A stretch of DNA of 64,000 nt from Flavobacterium psychrophilum (GCA_945860385.1 CAMAQD010000002.1:124001-188000), one strand, 5' to 3'; counted from the stretch's first letter, positions 36,042 to 45,834 are shown. Notes: a model not told the origin generated them from the letters alone. Translations and numbers: made by a program.

Positions 36042-37086
36042 TACATTTATTATAGAAAAAAGCGTTGTAATTCTTGTGGTGTTTGCTGTAACAATGCTTA
36101 TGGCAATGTATTCCACTTGGGCCGAAAGAAAAGTTGCCGCTTATCTTCAAGATAGGGTTGGTCCCAATCGTGCGGGTTGGGGAGGATTATTTCAACCGCT
36201 TGCTGATGGATTGAAATTGTTTGCCAAAGAAGAGTTTTCACCAAACACACCTAATAAATTTTTATTTAAAGTTGGTCCCGGAATTGCCATGGCAACCGCA
36301 TTGATGACTAGCGCTGTTATTCCTTGGGGAGATCGCTTTCATCTTTTTGGAAGAGATATTTTACTGCAGGCCACTGATATTAATGTGGGTGTTTTGTATA
36401 TTTTTGGGATTGTATCGATTGGAGTTTACGGAATTATGATTGGAGGGTGGGCTTCCAATAATAAATTTTCATTGATTGGTGCTATTCGCGCTTCCTCTCA
36501 AATGGTTTCTTATGAAGTAGCGATGGGATTGTCCATTGTGGCTTTGTTAATGATGACTGGAACATTGAGTTTAAAAGAAATTTCAATACAACAATCTGGA
36601 ATGAATTGGAATGTTTTTTACCAACCTCTTTCCTTTTTAATATTTTTGATTTGTGCCTTTGCAGAAACCAACAGAACTCCTTTTGATTTAGCAGAATGTG
36701 AAACCGAATTAATCGGAGGATATCATACTGAATATTCGTCTATGAAAATGGGCTTTTATTTATTTGCCGAATATGCCAACATGTTTGTTTCATCAACTAT
36801 TTTGGCGGTTTTATTCTTTGGAGGATATAATTATCCGGGGATGAGTTGGGTAGTTGAAAACTGGGGAGTGAACATTGCCAATGTTTTAGGAATGGGAGCC
36901 TTATTTGTAAAATTATGTGGATTTATATTCTTTTATATGTGGGTTCGTTGGACAATTCCAAGATTTAGATACGATCAATTGATGCATTTGGGTTGGAGAA
37001 TTTTGATTCCACTATCGATTATAAATATTATGATTACTGGAGTTGTGCTCTTGAGAGCAGAAATCTTTGCTTATTTTGGGTTTTAA
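36034..37086 (+). CDS. nuoH: NADH:quinone oxidoreductase subunit H
   Basis: A 350-residue membrane subunit (ND1) with eight hydrophobic segments. ERKVAAYLQDRVGPNRAGWGGLFQPLADGLKLFAKE near residue 30 and FAETNRTPFDLAECETELIGGYHTEYSSMKMGFYLFAEYANMF near 208 are the quinone-chamber signatures. It overlaps nuoG by 8 bases. Confidence 0.97.
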   Translation: MDSTFIIEKSVVILVVFAVTMLMAMYSTWAERKVAAYLQDRVGPNRAGWGGLFQPLADGLKLFAKEEFSPNTPNKFLFKVGPGIAMATALMTSAVIPWGDRFHLFGRDILLQATDINVGVLYIFGIVSIGVYGIMIGGWASNNKFSLIGAIRASSQMVSYEVAMGLSIVALLMMTGTLSLKEISIQQSGMNWNVFYQPLSFLIFLICAFAETNRTPFDLAECETELIGGYHTEYSSMKMGFYLFAEYANMFVSSTILAVLFFGGYNYPGMSWVVENWGVNIANVLGMGALFVKLCGFIFFYMWVRWTIPRFRYDQLMHLGWRILIPLSIINIMITGVVLLRAEIFAYFGF

Positions 37087-37103
37087 TTAGAACACAGATG
37101 CCC

Positions 37104-37183
37104 TAGCCCTGATAGCAGTGAAAATCCTTTTATTCCGGGGTTCGGCATAAAAGATTGCAACGGATAGCAGGATTAAGCTTCAA
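37104..37183 (+). repeat. dispersed structured element, copy B
   Basis: Same flanks and layout as copy A (22561-22640). Hairpin: atc (37124-37126), bulged c, ttttat, T/C mismatch, ccg, loop gggtt, then cgg, ataaaa, gat (to 37155). Outer pairs cctg/cagg and agc/gct are kept. It lies inside the nuo operon between nuoH and nuoI, in sense with the transcript. Confidence 0.65.
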
Positions 37184-37224
37184 GAAAAGAAAATATAAGA
37201 AAATCAGGTTTTGCATTTAGGAAA

Positions 37225-37256
37225 TTCTAAATCTAAGATCTAAAATCTAAAATTAA
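37225..37256 (+). repeat. heptad-type array before nuoI
   Basis: Imperfect copies of tctaaaa/ctaaaat run up to the nuoI ATG, as in front of nuoB. It is the same motif family as 30693-30723. Confidence 0.75.
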
Positions 37257-37802
37257 ATGTCAATACAAGAAATATCACTTTCCGGAAGAAAAAAAGTGGT
37301 TTCCAACAAGGAGATGACTTTTATCGAACGAATGTATCTTATAGCCATCGTGAAAGGCTTGTGGATTACTATAAAACACTTTTTTAGAAAAGAAGCAACG
37401 ATTCAATACCCTGAACAAGTACGAGAATTTAGTCCTGTTTATCGTGGTCAACATATGTTGAAACGCGATGAACAAGGCCGCGAAAACTGTACGGCTTGCG
37501 GATTATGTGCTTTATCTTGTCCTGCTGAGGCGATTACAATGGTCGCATCGGAACGAAAAGCGGACGAAAAACATTTGTACCGTGAAGAGAAATACGCTTC
37601 AATTTATGAAATCAATATGTTGCGCTGCATTTTTTGCGGATTGTGTGAAGAAGCTTGTCCGAAAGACGCAATTTATTTGACTATTTCTAAAGAATTAGTT
37701 CCTGCGAATTATAACAGGGAAGATTTTATTTTTGGAAAAGATAAATTGGTAATGCCTTTAGAAATGGCTGTTAAAAATACTCAACTTAAAAACGCTAACT
37801 AA
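37257..37802 (+). CDS. nuoI: NADH:quinone oxidoreductase subunit I
   Basis: A 181-residue subunit with two [4Fe-4S] clusters (N6a, N6b). Ligand sets are CTACGLCALSCP near residue 80 and CIFCGLCEEACP near 122. Electrons pass from NuoG to NuoB through it. It overlaps nuoJ by one base. Confidence 0.97.
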   Translation: MSIQEISLSGRKKVVSNKEMTFIERMYLIAIVKGLWITIKHFFRKEATIQYPEQVREFSPVYRGQHMLKRDEQGRENCTACGLCALSCPAEAITMVASERKADEKHLYREEKYASIYEINMLRCIFCGLCEEACPKDAIYLTISKELVPANYNREDFIFGKDKLVMPLEMAVKNTQLKNAN

Positions 37803-38344
37803 TGATACACATTCCAGATATAGCGAATGCAACCTCAATACAGATTTTGTTTTCTGTGTTGTCTATTTTTACACTGGTGACAGCATTTTTTGCAATTTAC
37901 AGCAAAAAACCAATGCACAACGCTATTTATTTAGTGCTTTGTTTTACGTCGATCTCAGGGCATTATTTATTGTTAAACGCTCAGTTTTTAGCGTTCGTAA
38001 ACTTAATTGTTTACATAGGCGCGATTATGATTTTGATGGTGTTTACTATTATGTTAATGAACCTGAATAACGAAGATGAAGTGCACAAACCCCGAATTAC
38101 TAGGCTTGGCGCCATTGTTGTGTTTGGTTTGATGTGTTTGGTTTTGATTGCAATATTTATGAATTCTAAACCTATTGCTGACGGAAGTTATGAGGTAACA
38201 GGCGAGGACTACCAATCTATAAATGTTTTGGGTAAATTATTACTTAACGAATATATGGTTCCTTTTGAATTTGCGTCGGTATTGCTTTTGGTAGCAATGA
38301 TTGGAGCGGTTTTATTGTCTAAAAAAGAAAAATTAGAAAAATAA
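37802..38344 (+). CDS. nuoJ: NADH:quinone oxidoreductase subunit J
   Basis: A 180-residue membrane subunit (ND6) with five hydrophobic segments. [29 protein letters not shown] near residue 57 is the conserved helix with a pi-bulge that couples to the proton channels. It starts in a TAATG overlap with nuoI. Confidence 0.95.
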   Translation: MIHIPDIANATSIQILFSVLSIFTLVTAFFAIYSKKPMHNAIYLVLCFTSISGHYLLLNAQFLAFVNLIVYIGAIMILMVFTIMLMNLNNEDEVHKPRITRLGAIVVFGLMCLVLIAIFMNSKPIADGSYEVTGEDYQSINVLGKLLLNEYMVPFEFASVLLLVAMIGAVLLSKKEKLEK

Positions 38345-38345
38345 T

Positions 38346-38666
38346 ATGGATAATATTTTAAACCAAATTGGTATTGAAAATTATATCTTCCTGAGCGTAA
38401 TACTTTTTTGTATTGGGGTTTTTGGAGTTTTATACAGACGAAATGCTATTGTTGTGTTTATGTCGATTGAAATAATGTTGAACGCAATCAATCTTTTGTT
38501 TGTGGCATTTTCGACTTATCATCAAGATGCGCAAGGTCAAATTTTTGTGTTTTTCTCTATGGCCGTTGCAGCAGCAGAGGTTGCCGTTGGATTGGCGATT
38601 TTAGTTTCTATTTTTAGAAATATGCACACAATTGATGTCAGTAATTTGAAAAATTTAAAAGGATAA
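38346..38666 (+). CDS. nuoK: NADH:quinone oxidoreductase subunit K
   Basis: A 106-residue subunit (ND4L) with three hydrophobic segments. The conserved membrane glutamates are in [12 protein letters not shown] near residue 40 and [13 protein letters not shown] near 75. It starts 1 base after nuoJ. Confidence 0.96.
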   Translation: MDNILNQIGIENYIFLSVILFCIGVFGVLYRRNAIVVFMSIEIMLNAINLLFVAFSTYHQDAQGQIFVFFSMAVAAAEVAVGLAILVSIFRNMHTIDVSNLKNLKG

Positions 38667-38672
38667 TCTTCA

Positions 38673-40559
38673 ATGGATACAAATTTAGTTTTAGTCTTAC
38701 TATTAGCTCCTTTTTTAGGATTTTTATTTAATGTTTTTCTGGGTAAAAAAGCGGGGAAAAGCATCGTTGGAATTGTGGGAACACTTTCGGTAGCGATTTC
38801 TTTTGCAGTCACTTTATATTTATTTGGAAGTGCAAGTCAAGAACCTGTTGTTATTGATTTATTTGATTGGATTTCGGTTAAAAGATTCGATGTTAGTTTT
38901 GGATTTCTTATCGACCAATTGTCCATTCTTTGGTTGTTGTTCGTAACTGGAATTGGATTTTTGATTCATTTATATTCTATTAGTTATATGCACGATGACG
39001 AGAAAATGCATTCGTTTTTTGCCTATTTGAATTTGTTTATTTTCTTTATGATTACGCTTGTAATCGGAAGCAACTTACTAATGATGTTCATTGGTTGGGA
39101 AGGCGTGGGACTTTGCTCCTACTTGTTAATTGGATTTTGGTACAAAAATCAAGACTTTAATGATGCTGCCAAAAAAGCTTTCATCATGAATAGAATTGGA
39201 GATTTAGGATTCTTGATTGGGATTTTCATTGTTGGTTCTTTATTCAACACCCTTGATTTTACAACTTTAAAAAATACAATAACCACCGCAAGTGACATCA
39301 ATGATTTATGGATTGCAATTGCTGCATTAGCTTTGTTCATTGGAGCTGCAGGAAAATCAGCACAGATTCCGCTATATACTTGGTTGCCTGATGCGATGGC
39401 TGGGCCAACTCCTGTTTCGGCATTGATACACGCTGCGACGATGGTTACCGCGGGGATTTTTATGCTTACGAGATTGAACTTCTTGTTTGATATGGCTCCA
39501 AGCGTGCAAAACATCATCGCTATTGTCGGTGCTATTACCGCTTTGGTAGCCGCAACAATTGCATTGGTTCAAAATGACATCAAAAAAGTATTGGCTTATT
39601 CTACGGTTTCCCAACTGGGATTAATGTTCTTGGCCTTAGGATTGGGCGCTTATGAAATAGCCGTTTTCCACGTAATCACACACGCTTTCTTCAAGGCTTG
39701 TTTATTCTTGGGTTCAGGTTCAGTAATTCACGGTTTGCGTGGAGAACAAGATATGCGAAAGATGGGCGGTTTGAAAAAAGCGATGCCGATCACTTTTATA
39801 ACAATGTTGATTGCAGCATTGGCCATTTCTGGAATCTTTCCCTTAGCAGGATTTTGGTCGAAAGACGAAATCCTTATGACAGCTTTTCACGAAAACAAAG
39901 CCTTATGGGTAATCGGTTCGATTGCTTCAATAATGACCGCTTTCTATATGTTCAGATTAATTTATCTGACTTTTTTCAACTCGTTTAGAGGAACTGAGGA
40001 ACAAAAACATCATTTGCACGAAAGTCCAACATTAATCACTTTTCCTTTAATTATTTTGGCAATTTTATCTTTCTTTGGTGGAATTATCAGTTTACCGGGA
40101 CACAGTTGGTTAAACGAATATCTATCTCCATTATTTTCGAAAGCTACCCACGAAGCTCACGTTTTGGGAACTACCGAATATATTCTGATGGCCGTTGCCA
40201 CGATTGGTGCTCTGATCGGAATTGGAATTGCTTACAAAAAATATTTGAAAGATAACTCAATCCCAAGTGAAGATGCCGAAATTACTGGTGTTACGAAAGT
40301 ATTATACAACAAATATTATGTTGACGAGGCCTACGATACTATTTTCGTGAAACCAGTAAATGTGCTTTCAAGTTTCTTTAGAGATTCTGTGGAAACAACT
40401 TTGTCAGCACTAGTTTTTGGATTAGGAAAAGTAACAAACGAAATTGCTTTTCAAGGAAAAAGAATTCACAACGGAAGTGTTGGATTATATCTTTTTGCTT
40501 TTGTCATTGGCGTTATTGCCATATTAACTTATTTATTTTTACAACAATTTTTTACCTAA
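38673..40559 (+). CDS. nuoL: NADH:quinone oxidoreductase subunit L
   Basis: A 628-residue antiporter-like proton channel (ND5). FIGWEGVGLCSYLLIGFW near residue 140, LPDAMAGPTPVSALIHAATMVTAG near 238 and VSQLGLMFLALGLG near 312 are family blocks, and the C-terminal lateral helix is present. It overlaps nuoM by one base. Confidence 0.97.
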   Translation: MDTNLVLVLLLAPFLGFLFNVFLGKKAGKSIVGIVGTLSVAISFAVTLYLFGSASQEPVVIDLFDWISVKRFDVSFGFLIDQLSILWLLFVTGIGFLIHLYSISYMHDDEKMHSFFAYLNLFIFFMITLVIGSNLLMMFIGWEGVGLCSYLLIGFWYKNQDFNDAAKKAFIMNRIGDLGFLIGIFIVGSLFNTLDFTTLKNTITTASDINDLWIAIAALALFIGAAGKSAQIPLYTWLPDAMAGPTPVSALIHAATMVTAGIFMLTRLNFLFDMAPSVQNIIAIVGAITALVAATIALVQNDIKKVLAYSTVSQLGLMFLALGLGAYEIAVFHVITHAFFKACLFLGSGSVIHGLRGEQDMRKMGGLKKAMPITFITMLIAALAISGIFPLAGFWSKDEILMTAFHENKALWVIGSIASIMTAFYMFRLIYLTFFNSFRGTEEQKHHLHESPTLITFPLIILAILSFFGGIISLPGHSWLNEYLSPLFSKATHEAHVLGTTEYILMAVATIGALIGIGIAYKKYLKDNSIPSEDAEITGVTKVLYNKYYVDEAYDTIFVKPVNVLSSFFRDSVETTLSALVFGLGKVTNEIAFQGKRIHNGSVGLYLFAFVIGVIAILTYLFLQQFFT

Positions 40560-42001
40560 TGGATGTAACTACACTATTGATTATTCTTTTGGTTGGCGCA
40601 TTTGCAACTTATTTTTCAGGTGATAAATGGGCTCCAAAAGTGGCTTTGCTGGTTGGCTTAACCGCTTTTGCAAGTGCAATTTGTTTGCTTAGCCAATACA
40701 ATTTAGGAAACGAAATAAGCTACACCAACCTTTGGATAAATAAGCCGAAAATTTATTTAGCTTTCCAAGTTGATGGTCTTGCGCTAGCTATGCTTTTGCT
40801 GACAACTGCTTTGACACCAATTATTATTTACTCTTCTTTTGGAAATACCTATAAAAATCCAAAATCATTTTACGCATTAATCTTGTTTATGACGTTTGCG
40901 ATGTCGGGAACTTTCCTTGCCTCTGACGGACTTTTATATTATGTTTTCTGGGAATTATCCTTGATTCCTATTTACTTTATCGCCTTGATTTGGGGTAATG
41001 GTGATAACGAGGAACGCAAAAAAGCAGTGGTTAAATTCTTTATTTATACACTTGCCGGGTCGTTGTTTATGCTGGTTGCTTTTATTTATTTGCACCAGAA
41101 AGCAGGAAGTTTTTTAATCAGTGATTTAACTCAACTTAAATTATCTTCGACAGAACAATTCTGGATATTCTTGGCTTTCTTCTTGGCGTATGCCATCAAA
41201 ATTCCATTGATTCCATTTCATACTTGGCAGGCAGAAGTATATCAAAAAGCGCCAACTGTTGGAACTATGTTGCTTTCGGGAATTATGCTAAAAATGGGAT
41301 TGTACAGTGTTATTCGTTGGCAATTACCAATTGCCCCATTGGCTGCGAAAGAATATATGGGCCTATTCATTGGACTTGGAATTGCTGGTGTAATCTATGG
41401 TTCTATCGTGGCTTTGCGCCAAAAAGATTTGAAAAAGTTACTAGCTTATTCTTCTTTGGCACACGTTGGGTTAATTGCTGCAGGATCTTATACATTAACG
41501 CTTGACGGATTGCGAGGTGCTGTTTTACAAATGATAGCACACGGATTTGTGGTTGTTGGTTTGTTCTTTGTTGCCGAAATCATTTTCAGAAGATACGAAA
41601 CTCGTGCCATTTCAGAAATGGGCGGTATTCGTGCTCAAACGCCAAAATTTACTTCAATGTTTATGATTTTGGTCTTAGCATCGGTTGCTTTGCCATCGAC
41701 ATTTAACTTTGTTGGAGAATTTACAGTTTTATATAGTCTTTCTCAAATAAACATTTGGTTTGCACTTCTAGGAGGTACAACCATAATTTTGGGAGCCTAT
41801 TATATGTTGAAAATGTTTCAACACGTGATGTTGGGCGAAACCAACGCCAAATTATTTGCTGACGTAACTTTTAATGAAGGTTTAACTTTAGTAATTATCA
41901 TTGCCGTTTTGTTCTTCTTTGGTTTGTATCCAAAACCAATTATGGATCTGATTACGCCAAGTTTGGAAAATATTTTAACTCAAATAAATAGATTTAACTA
42001 A
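40559..42001 (+). CDS. nuoM: NADH:quinone oxidoreductase subunit M
   Basis: A 480-residue antiporter-like proton channel (ND4). YVFWELSLIPIYFIALIWG near residue 130, FHTWQAEVYQKAPTVGTMLLSGIMLKMGLY near 220 and AYSSLAHVGLIAAG near 298 are diagnostic. It overlaps nuoL in TAATG form. Confidence 0.97.
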   Translation: MDVTTLLIILLVGAFATYFSGDKWAPKVALLVGLTAFASAICLLSQYNLGNEISYTNLWINKPKIYLAFQVDGLALAMLLLTTALTPIIIYSSFGNTYKNPKSFYALILFMTFAMSGTFLASDGLLYYVFWELSLIPIYFIALIWGNGDNEERKKAVVKFFIYTLAGSLFMLVAFIYLHQKAGSFLISDLTQLKLSSTEQFWIFLAFFLAYAIKIPLIPFHTWQAEVYQKAPTVGTMLLSGIMLKMGLYSVIRWQLPIAPLAAKEYMGLFIGLGIAGVIYGSIVALRQKDLKKLLAYSSLAHVGLIAAGSYTLTLDGLRGAVLQMIAHGFVVVGLFFVAEIIFRRYETRAISEMGGIRAQTPKFTSMFMILVLASVALPSTFNFVGEFTVLYSLSQINIWFALLGGTTIILGAYYMLKMFQHVMLGETNAKLFADVTFNEGLTLVIIIAVLFFFGLYPKPIMDLITPSLENILTQINRFN

Positions 42002-42014
42002 GTCAAATCAAAAA

Positions 42015-43385
42015 ATGAATACATTAATAGCTATATCAGCACTGGGAGTTTTAACTCTTTTATTTGAAATTTTAAATTTTAGAAAAGCTATTGTTCCTGT
42101 AACAATAGTTGGTTTATTGGCCGTTCTTGGATTAACCTATGTGGAATACAATACGCCAGCGAGTTACTATAATAATATGATTGTTGTTACTAAATTTTCA
42201 TCTGTTTTTTCAGCTTTGTTTATCCTGCTAACCGTTTTCTTGATTGCCTTAGCTCACGATTTCTATGAAGATCATCAAACCAAAATTTCAGATTTCATTG
42301 CCATAAAAATATTTATGCTAGCAGGAGCTGTAGCAATGGTTTCTTTCGGAAACTTGGCTATGTTCTTTCTTGGAATCGAAGTTTTGTCAATTTCCTTGTA
42401 CATTTTAGCTGCGAGCAACCGATTGAATGTAAAAAGCAACGAAGCTGGAATGAAATATTTCCTGATGGGTTCTTTTGCTTCGGGAATTTTATTGTTTGGA
42501 ATTTGTTTTATATACGGAGCAATGGGATCTTTTGATGTGGCCGAAATTACCGAATGGTCGCGCTCAGCTGAATTGCCGATTTGGTTTCCCATAGGAATTT
42601 CATTAGTAACCATTGGAATGTTTTTCAAAATTGCTGCTGTTCCTTTTCATTTTTGGGCTCCAGACGTTTACGAAGGTTCACCAACATTGACAACGACTAC
42701 AATGAGCACTTTGGTAAAAGTTGTGGCTATAGCGACTTTGTATAAATTGCTGACTGCAATGAATGCTGACCTTTCCAATGCTTCTTTTAACATCATTATT
42801 GTAATTTCGATTGCATCGATGACCGTTGGAAATATTATGGCATTGAAACAAAACAATGTGAAACGTATGCTCGCTTTCTCCGGGATTTCGCACGCTGGTT
42901 TTATGTTAATGACTTTATTGAATATTAGCAATTCGGCGGGTAATTTGTTGTATTACACTTCGGCTTATTCCTTGTCGGGAATTGCTGCTTTCGCGGTGAT
43001 TTTATACGTTTGTAAAAACAAAGACAATGAAGACATTGCAAACTTCAACGGATTGGGGAAAAACAATCCATTGATGGCAGCTGTTCTAACAGCATCTTTG
43101 CTTTCGATGGCGGGAATACCAATCTTTGCTGGCTTTTTTGCCAAAATGTTTTTGTTTACACAGACCATTGAAGCGGGCTATTTAGTTGTAGTTATCGCTG
43201 CGGTAATCAACTCTATCATAAGTGTGGGTTACTATTTCAAATTGATCTTGGCGATGTACAACAAAGAGCCAAACGAAGAAGCCGCAAAAACGCCTTTCGT
43301 ATTTTATGCAGTAGCTGTTATCTCCATTCTTTTGAATATCGTTTTAGGATTATTCCCTTCTGCGGTTTTGGATTTGTTGGGTTAA
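42015..43385 (+). CDS. nuoN: NADH:quinone oxidoreductase subunit N
   Basis: A 456-residue antiporter-like proton channel (ND2), last of the operon. FFLGIEVLSISLYILAASNR near residue 118, FHFWAPDVYEGSPTLTTTTMSTLVKV near 213 and FSGISHAGFMLMTL near 292 are typical. A terminator follows 27 bases after the stop. Confidence 0.96.
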   Translation: MNTLIAISALGVLTLLFEILNFRKAIVPVTIVGLLAVLGLTYVEYNTPASYYNNMIVVTKFSSVFSALFILLTVFLIALAHDFYEDHQTKISDFIAIKIFMLAGAVAMVSFGNLAMFFLGIEVLSISLYILAASNRLNVKSNEAGMKYFLMGSFASGILLFGICFIYGAMGSFDVAEITEWSRSAELPIWFPIGISLVTIGMFFKIAAVPFHFWAPDVYEGSPTLTTTTMSTLVKVVAIATLYKLLTAMNADLSNASFNIIIVISIASMTVGNIMALKQNNVKRMLAFSGISHAGFMLMTLLNISNSAGNLLYYTSAYSLSGIAAFAVILYVCKNKDNEDIANFNGLGKNNPLMAAVLTASLLSMAGIPIFAGFFAKMFLFTQTIEAGYLVVVIAAVINSIISVGYYFKLILAMYNKEPNEEAAKTPFVFYAVAVISILLNIVLGLFPSAVLDLLG

Positions 43386-43412
43386 TTTTAAATATTGAAA
43401 ATAAATTATACA

Positions 43413-43444
43413 AAACCATCAAGAGCAATTTTGATGGTTTTTGT
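43413..43444 (+). terminator. terminator of the nuo operon
   Basis: Perfect stem aaaccatcaa / ttgatggttt with an 8-base loop and a short T-rich tail. It overlaps the leader of the acyltransferase gene, whose ATG is 25 bases later. Confidence 0.75.
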
Positions 43445-43464
43445 CTACATTATACAATCAAAAT

Positions 43465-44898
43465 ATGTTTTTTAACTCGCTTACATTTGCTATTTTTCTA
43501 CCAATAGTATTTTTACTCTATTGGTTTGTTTTTAGTAAAACTAAAACCACCCAAAACGCATTTCTGGTTATAGTGAGTTATTATTTTTATTCTTGTTGGG
43601 ATTGGCGTTTCTTGTTTTTATTACTATTTTCAACACTTTTATGCTATTTCACGGGAATAAAAATTGAAAGAAGCACAGGGGAACGGGCACGCAAATTTTG
43701 GTTTTGGTTGAGCATCATCTTCAATCTTGGTTTCTTAGCGATATTCAAATACTATAACTTTTTTGCGTTTTCGTTTTCGGAAGCGTTGAACAATATTGGT
43801 ATCCATTCAAGTCCGCTTTTGCTGAATGTAATTCTCCCGGTTGGAATTTCTTTCTATACTTTTCACGGTTTATCGTATGTAATTGACATTTATTACAAAA
43901 GAATAAGTTCAGAGAAAGACGTAATTGATTATGCATTATTTGTAAGTTACTTTCCGCTTTTGGTTGCTGGACCTATCGAAAGAGCAACGCATTTATTACC
44001 ACAAGTAAAACTAAAAAGAAACTTCGATTTCGATAAAGCCAAAGAAGGAGTTTACCAAATTATTTGGGGATTAGTCAAAAAAGTAGTCATCGCTGATACT
44101 TGTGCGACTTATGCCAATGCTATTTTTGACAATTACACTTCGATGAATTCCTTGTCCTTGATTTTGGGTGCAGTATATTTTGCGTTCCAAATTTATGGCG
44201 ATTTTTCAGGCTATTCGGATATGGCTTTGGGAATGTCGAAATTGTTTGGATTGGACTTGTTGCGAAACTTCAATTATCCCTATTTTTCGAGAGATATAGC
44301 GGAGTTTTGGCGTCGTTGGCACATTTCGTTGTCTTCTTGGTTTCGGGATTATTTGTACATTCCATTGGGTGGAAGCCGTGGAAGCAAGCTAAAACAAGTG
44401 CGCAATGTATTCATCATATTTGTTGTGAGCGGTTTTTGGCACGGAGCGAATTGGACTTTCTTGGCTTGGGGATTTATAAATGCCTTGTATTTTCTACCTT
44501 CTTTACTTTTGGGAACAAACCGAAATAATATGGAAACAGCCGAATTGCATTGGGATTTAAATTCCATAAAAGTGTTTTTTAGTATTCTCGCTACTTTTAC
44601 CTTATCATGTTTGGCTTGGATATTTTTCCGTGCAAAATCCATCCATATTGCTTTTGATTATATTGGGAATATTTTTACCAACGGAACTTTCGAATCACAA
44701 TACTTGCAAAATCAACGTTACAGTTATGAATTATTACTGTTGGTTCTTGCTTTCGTATTGGTGGAATGGAACAGCCGCTATAAAATAGAACCTATTTCGG
44801 GTAAATACAGCTGGCTAAAAATGGCTTTGTGCCTCTTGGCAATTATCGCTTTGGGAACGTATGCCGATTATAAAGAATTCATTTATTTTCAATTCTAA
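43465..44898 (+). CDS. MBOAT-family O-acyltransferase (AlgI/DltB-like)
   Basis: A 477-residue polytopic enzyme that moves acyl groups across the membrane onto an exported polymer. FWRRWHISLSSWFRDYLYIPLGGSRGSK near residue 285 and the catalytic His in VVSGFWHGANWTFLAWG near 322 are the AlgI signatures. ATG 43465 is chosen because MFFNSLTFAIFLPIVFLLYW is the usual start. It is coupled to the next gene by a TAATG overlap. The polymer is unknown; no alginate genes are nearby. Confidence 0.9.
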   Translation: MFFNSLTFAIFLPIVFLLYWFVFSKTKTTQNAFLVIVSYYFYSCWDWRFLFLLLFSTLLCYFTGIKIERSTGERARKFWFWLSIIFNLGFLAIFKYYNFFAFSFSEALNNIGIHSSPLLLNVILPVGISFYTFHGLSYVIDIYYKRISSEKDVIDYALFVSYFPLLVAGPIERATHLLPQVKLKRNFDFDKAKEGVYQIIWGLVKKVVIADTCATYANAIFDNYTSMNSLSLILGAVYFAFQIYGDFSGYSDMALGMSKLFGLDLLRNFNYPYFSRDIAEFWRRWHISLSSWFRDYLYIPLGGSRGSKLKQVRNVFIIFVVSGFWHGANWTFLAWGFINALYFLPSLLLGTNRNNMETAELHWDLNSIKVFFSILATFTLSCLAWIFFRAKSIHIAFDYIGNIFTNGTFESQYLQNQRYSYELLLLVLAFVLVEWNSRYKIEPISGKYSWLKMALCLLAIIALGTYADYKEFIYFQF

Positions 44899-45767
44899 TG
44901 CAAAAATTTATAATAGTAGTTGCCAAAGTTTTACTCACGCTTCTAGTGCTTTTAATAGTACTGGATTGGGGGTACACGACCATTTATTTACATTCTTCCA
45001 ATAGAGGGAAAGTAGAAAAGGTTTTCAATTCCAAAGGCGGAAATTATGATGTAGTGATTTTGGGTTCATCGAGAGCCAACAATCATTTTGTACCCGAATT
45101 GTTTGAAAAGAAAGGACTAAAAACCTTCAATTATGGAATGAGTGGAGCTCATTTATTCGAAGCTTCTTTATTATTAAAATTAATGGCGGAACGAAACTAT
45201 AAAATCAAAACCGTGATTCTGGAAGCCGATTTAGGTCTTTGCAACGAAAAAGAATCGGAAGCAATTGCTGCTAAATTTCTGCCGTACATTCATCATTCCG
45301 AAATAATCAAGAATCATTTTTCTGGTCAGGAGAACTTTAATGAATTGTATTATATTCCCTTTTACCGTTATGTAGATTTTGATGCATTGATTGGTTTTAG
45401 GGAAATGTACAATACCGCAACAGCGAAACCCTCAAATATTTTGGATAATCTGGGTTATCATCCTTTGGGTAACAAACCCGGAAATATGAAGAATGATATC
45501 AGGGCTTTGAAACCCATTCGCAATAAATATTACGAAGAAATCAAGCAAATTTGCAAGCAAAATAATTACAATCTAATTGCCGTGATGACGCCAATGTGCT
45601 CCAATGTAAAAGGACTGGATTATTTTGAAAAAGCAAATAAAATCTACCCAGAAATTCACAATCTGGAAAACGTTGTGGAAGGCGACCAATATTTCTCTTC
45701 GTGCGGACATATGAATGATGCGGGAGCAAGAATGTTTACGAAGGTTGTTATAGAGAAGTTTTTTTAA
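44898..45767 (+). CDS. SGNH-like periplasmic partner of the acyltransferase
   Basis: A 289-residue protein with one N-terminal anchor helix (residues 7-30) and a periplasmic domain. VVILGSSRANNHF near residue 52 gives the nucleophile Ser block, and SCGHMNDAGARMF near 272 supplies the C-terminal Asp region seen in AlgJ/DltD-type proteins. The expected DxxH reads as HMND, so activity is not certain. It starts inside the MBOAT stop, so the two act as a pair. Confidence 0.78.
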   Translation: MQKFIIVVAKVLLTLLVLLIVLDWGYTTIYLHSSNRGKVEKVFNSKGGNYDVVILGSSRANNHFVPELFEKKGLKTFNYGMSGAHLFEASLLLKLMAERNYKIKTVILEADLGLCNEKESEAIAAKFLPYIHHSEIIKNHFSGQENFNELYYIPFYRYVDFDALIGFREMYNTATAKPSNILDNLGYHPLGNKPGNMKNDIRALKPIRNKYYEEIKQICKQNNYNLIAVMTPMCSNVKGLDYFEKANKIYPEIHNLENVVEGDQYFSSCGHMNDAGARMFTKVVIEKFF

Positions 45768-45776
45768 CAAAACAAC

Positions 45777-45815
45777 AAAAATCCCGCTGATATGAATACA
45801 AGCGGGAATTTTTTA
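45777..45815. terminator. bidirectional terminator
   Basis: Stem aaaaatcccgct / agcgggaattttt (one bulge) between convergent genes, flanked by A and T runs on both sides. Confidence 0.8.
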
Positions 45816-45834
45816 ACCAACCATTTTAACTAAC

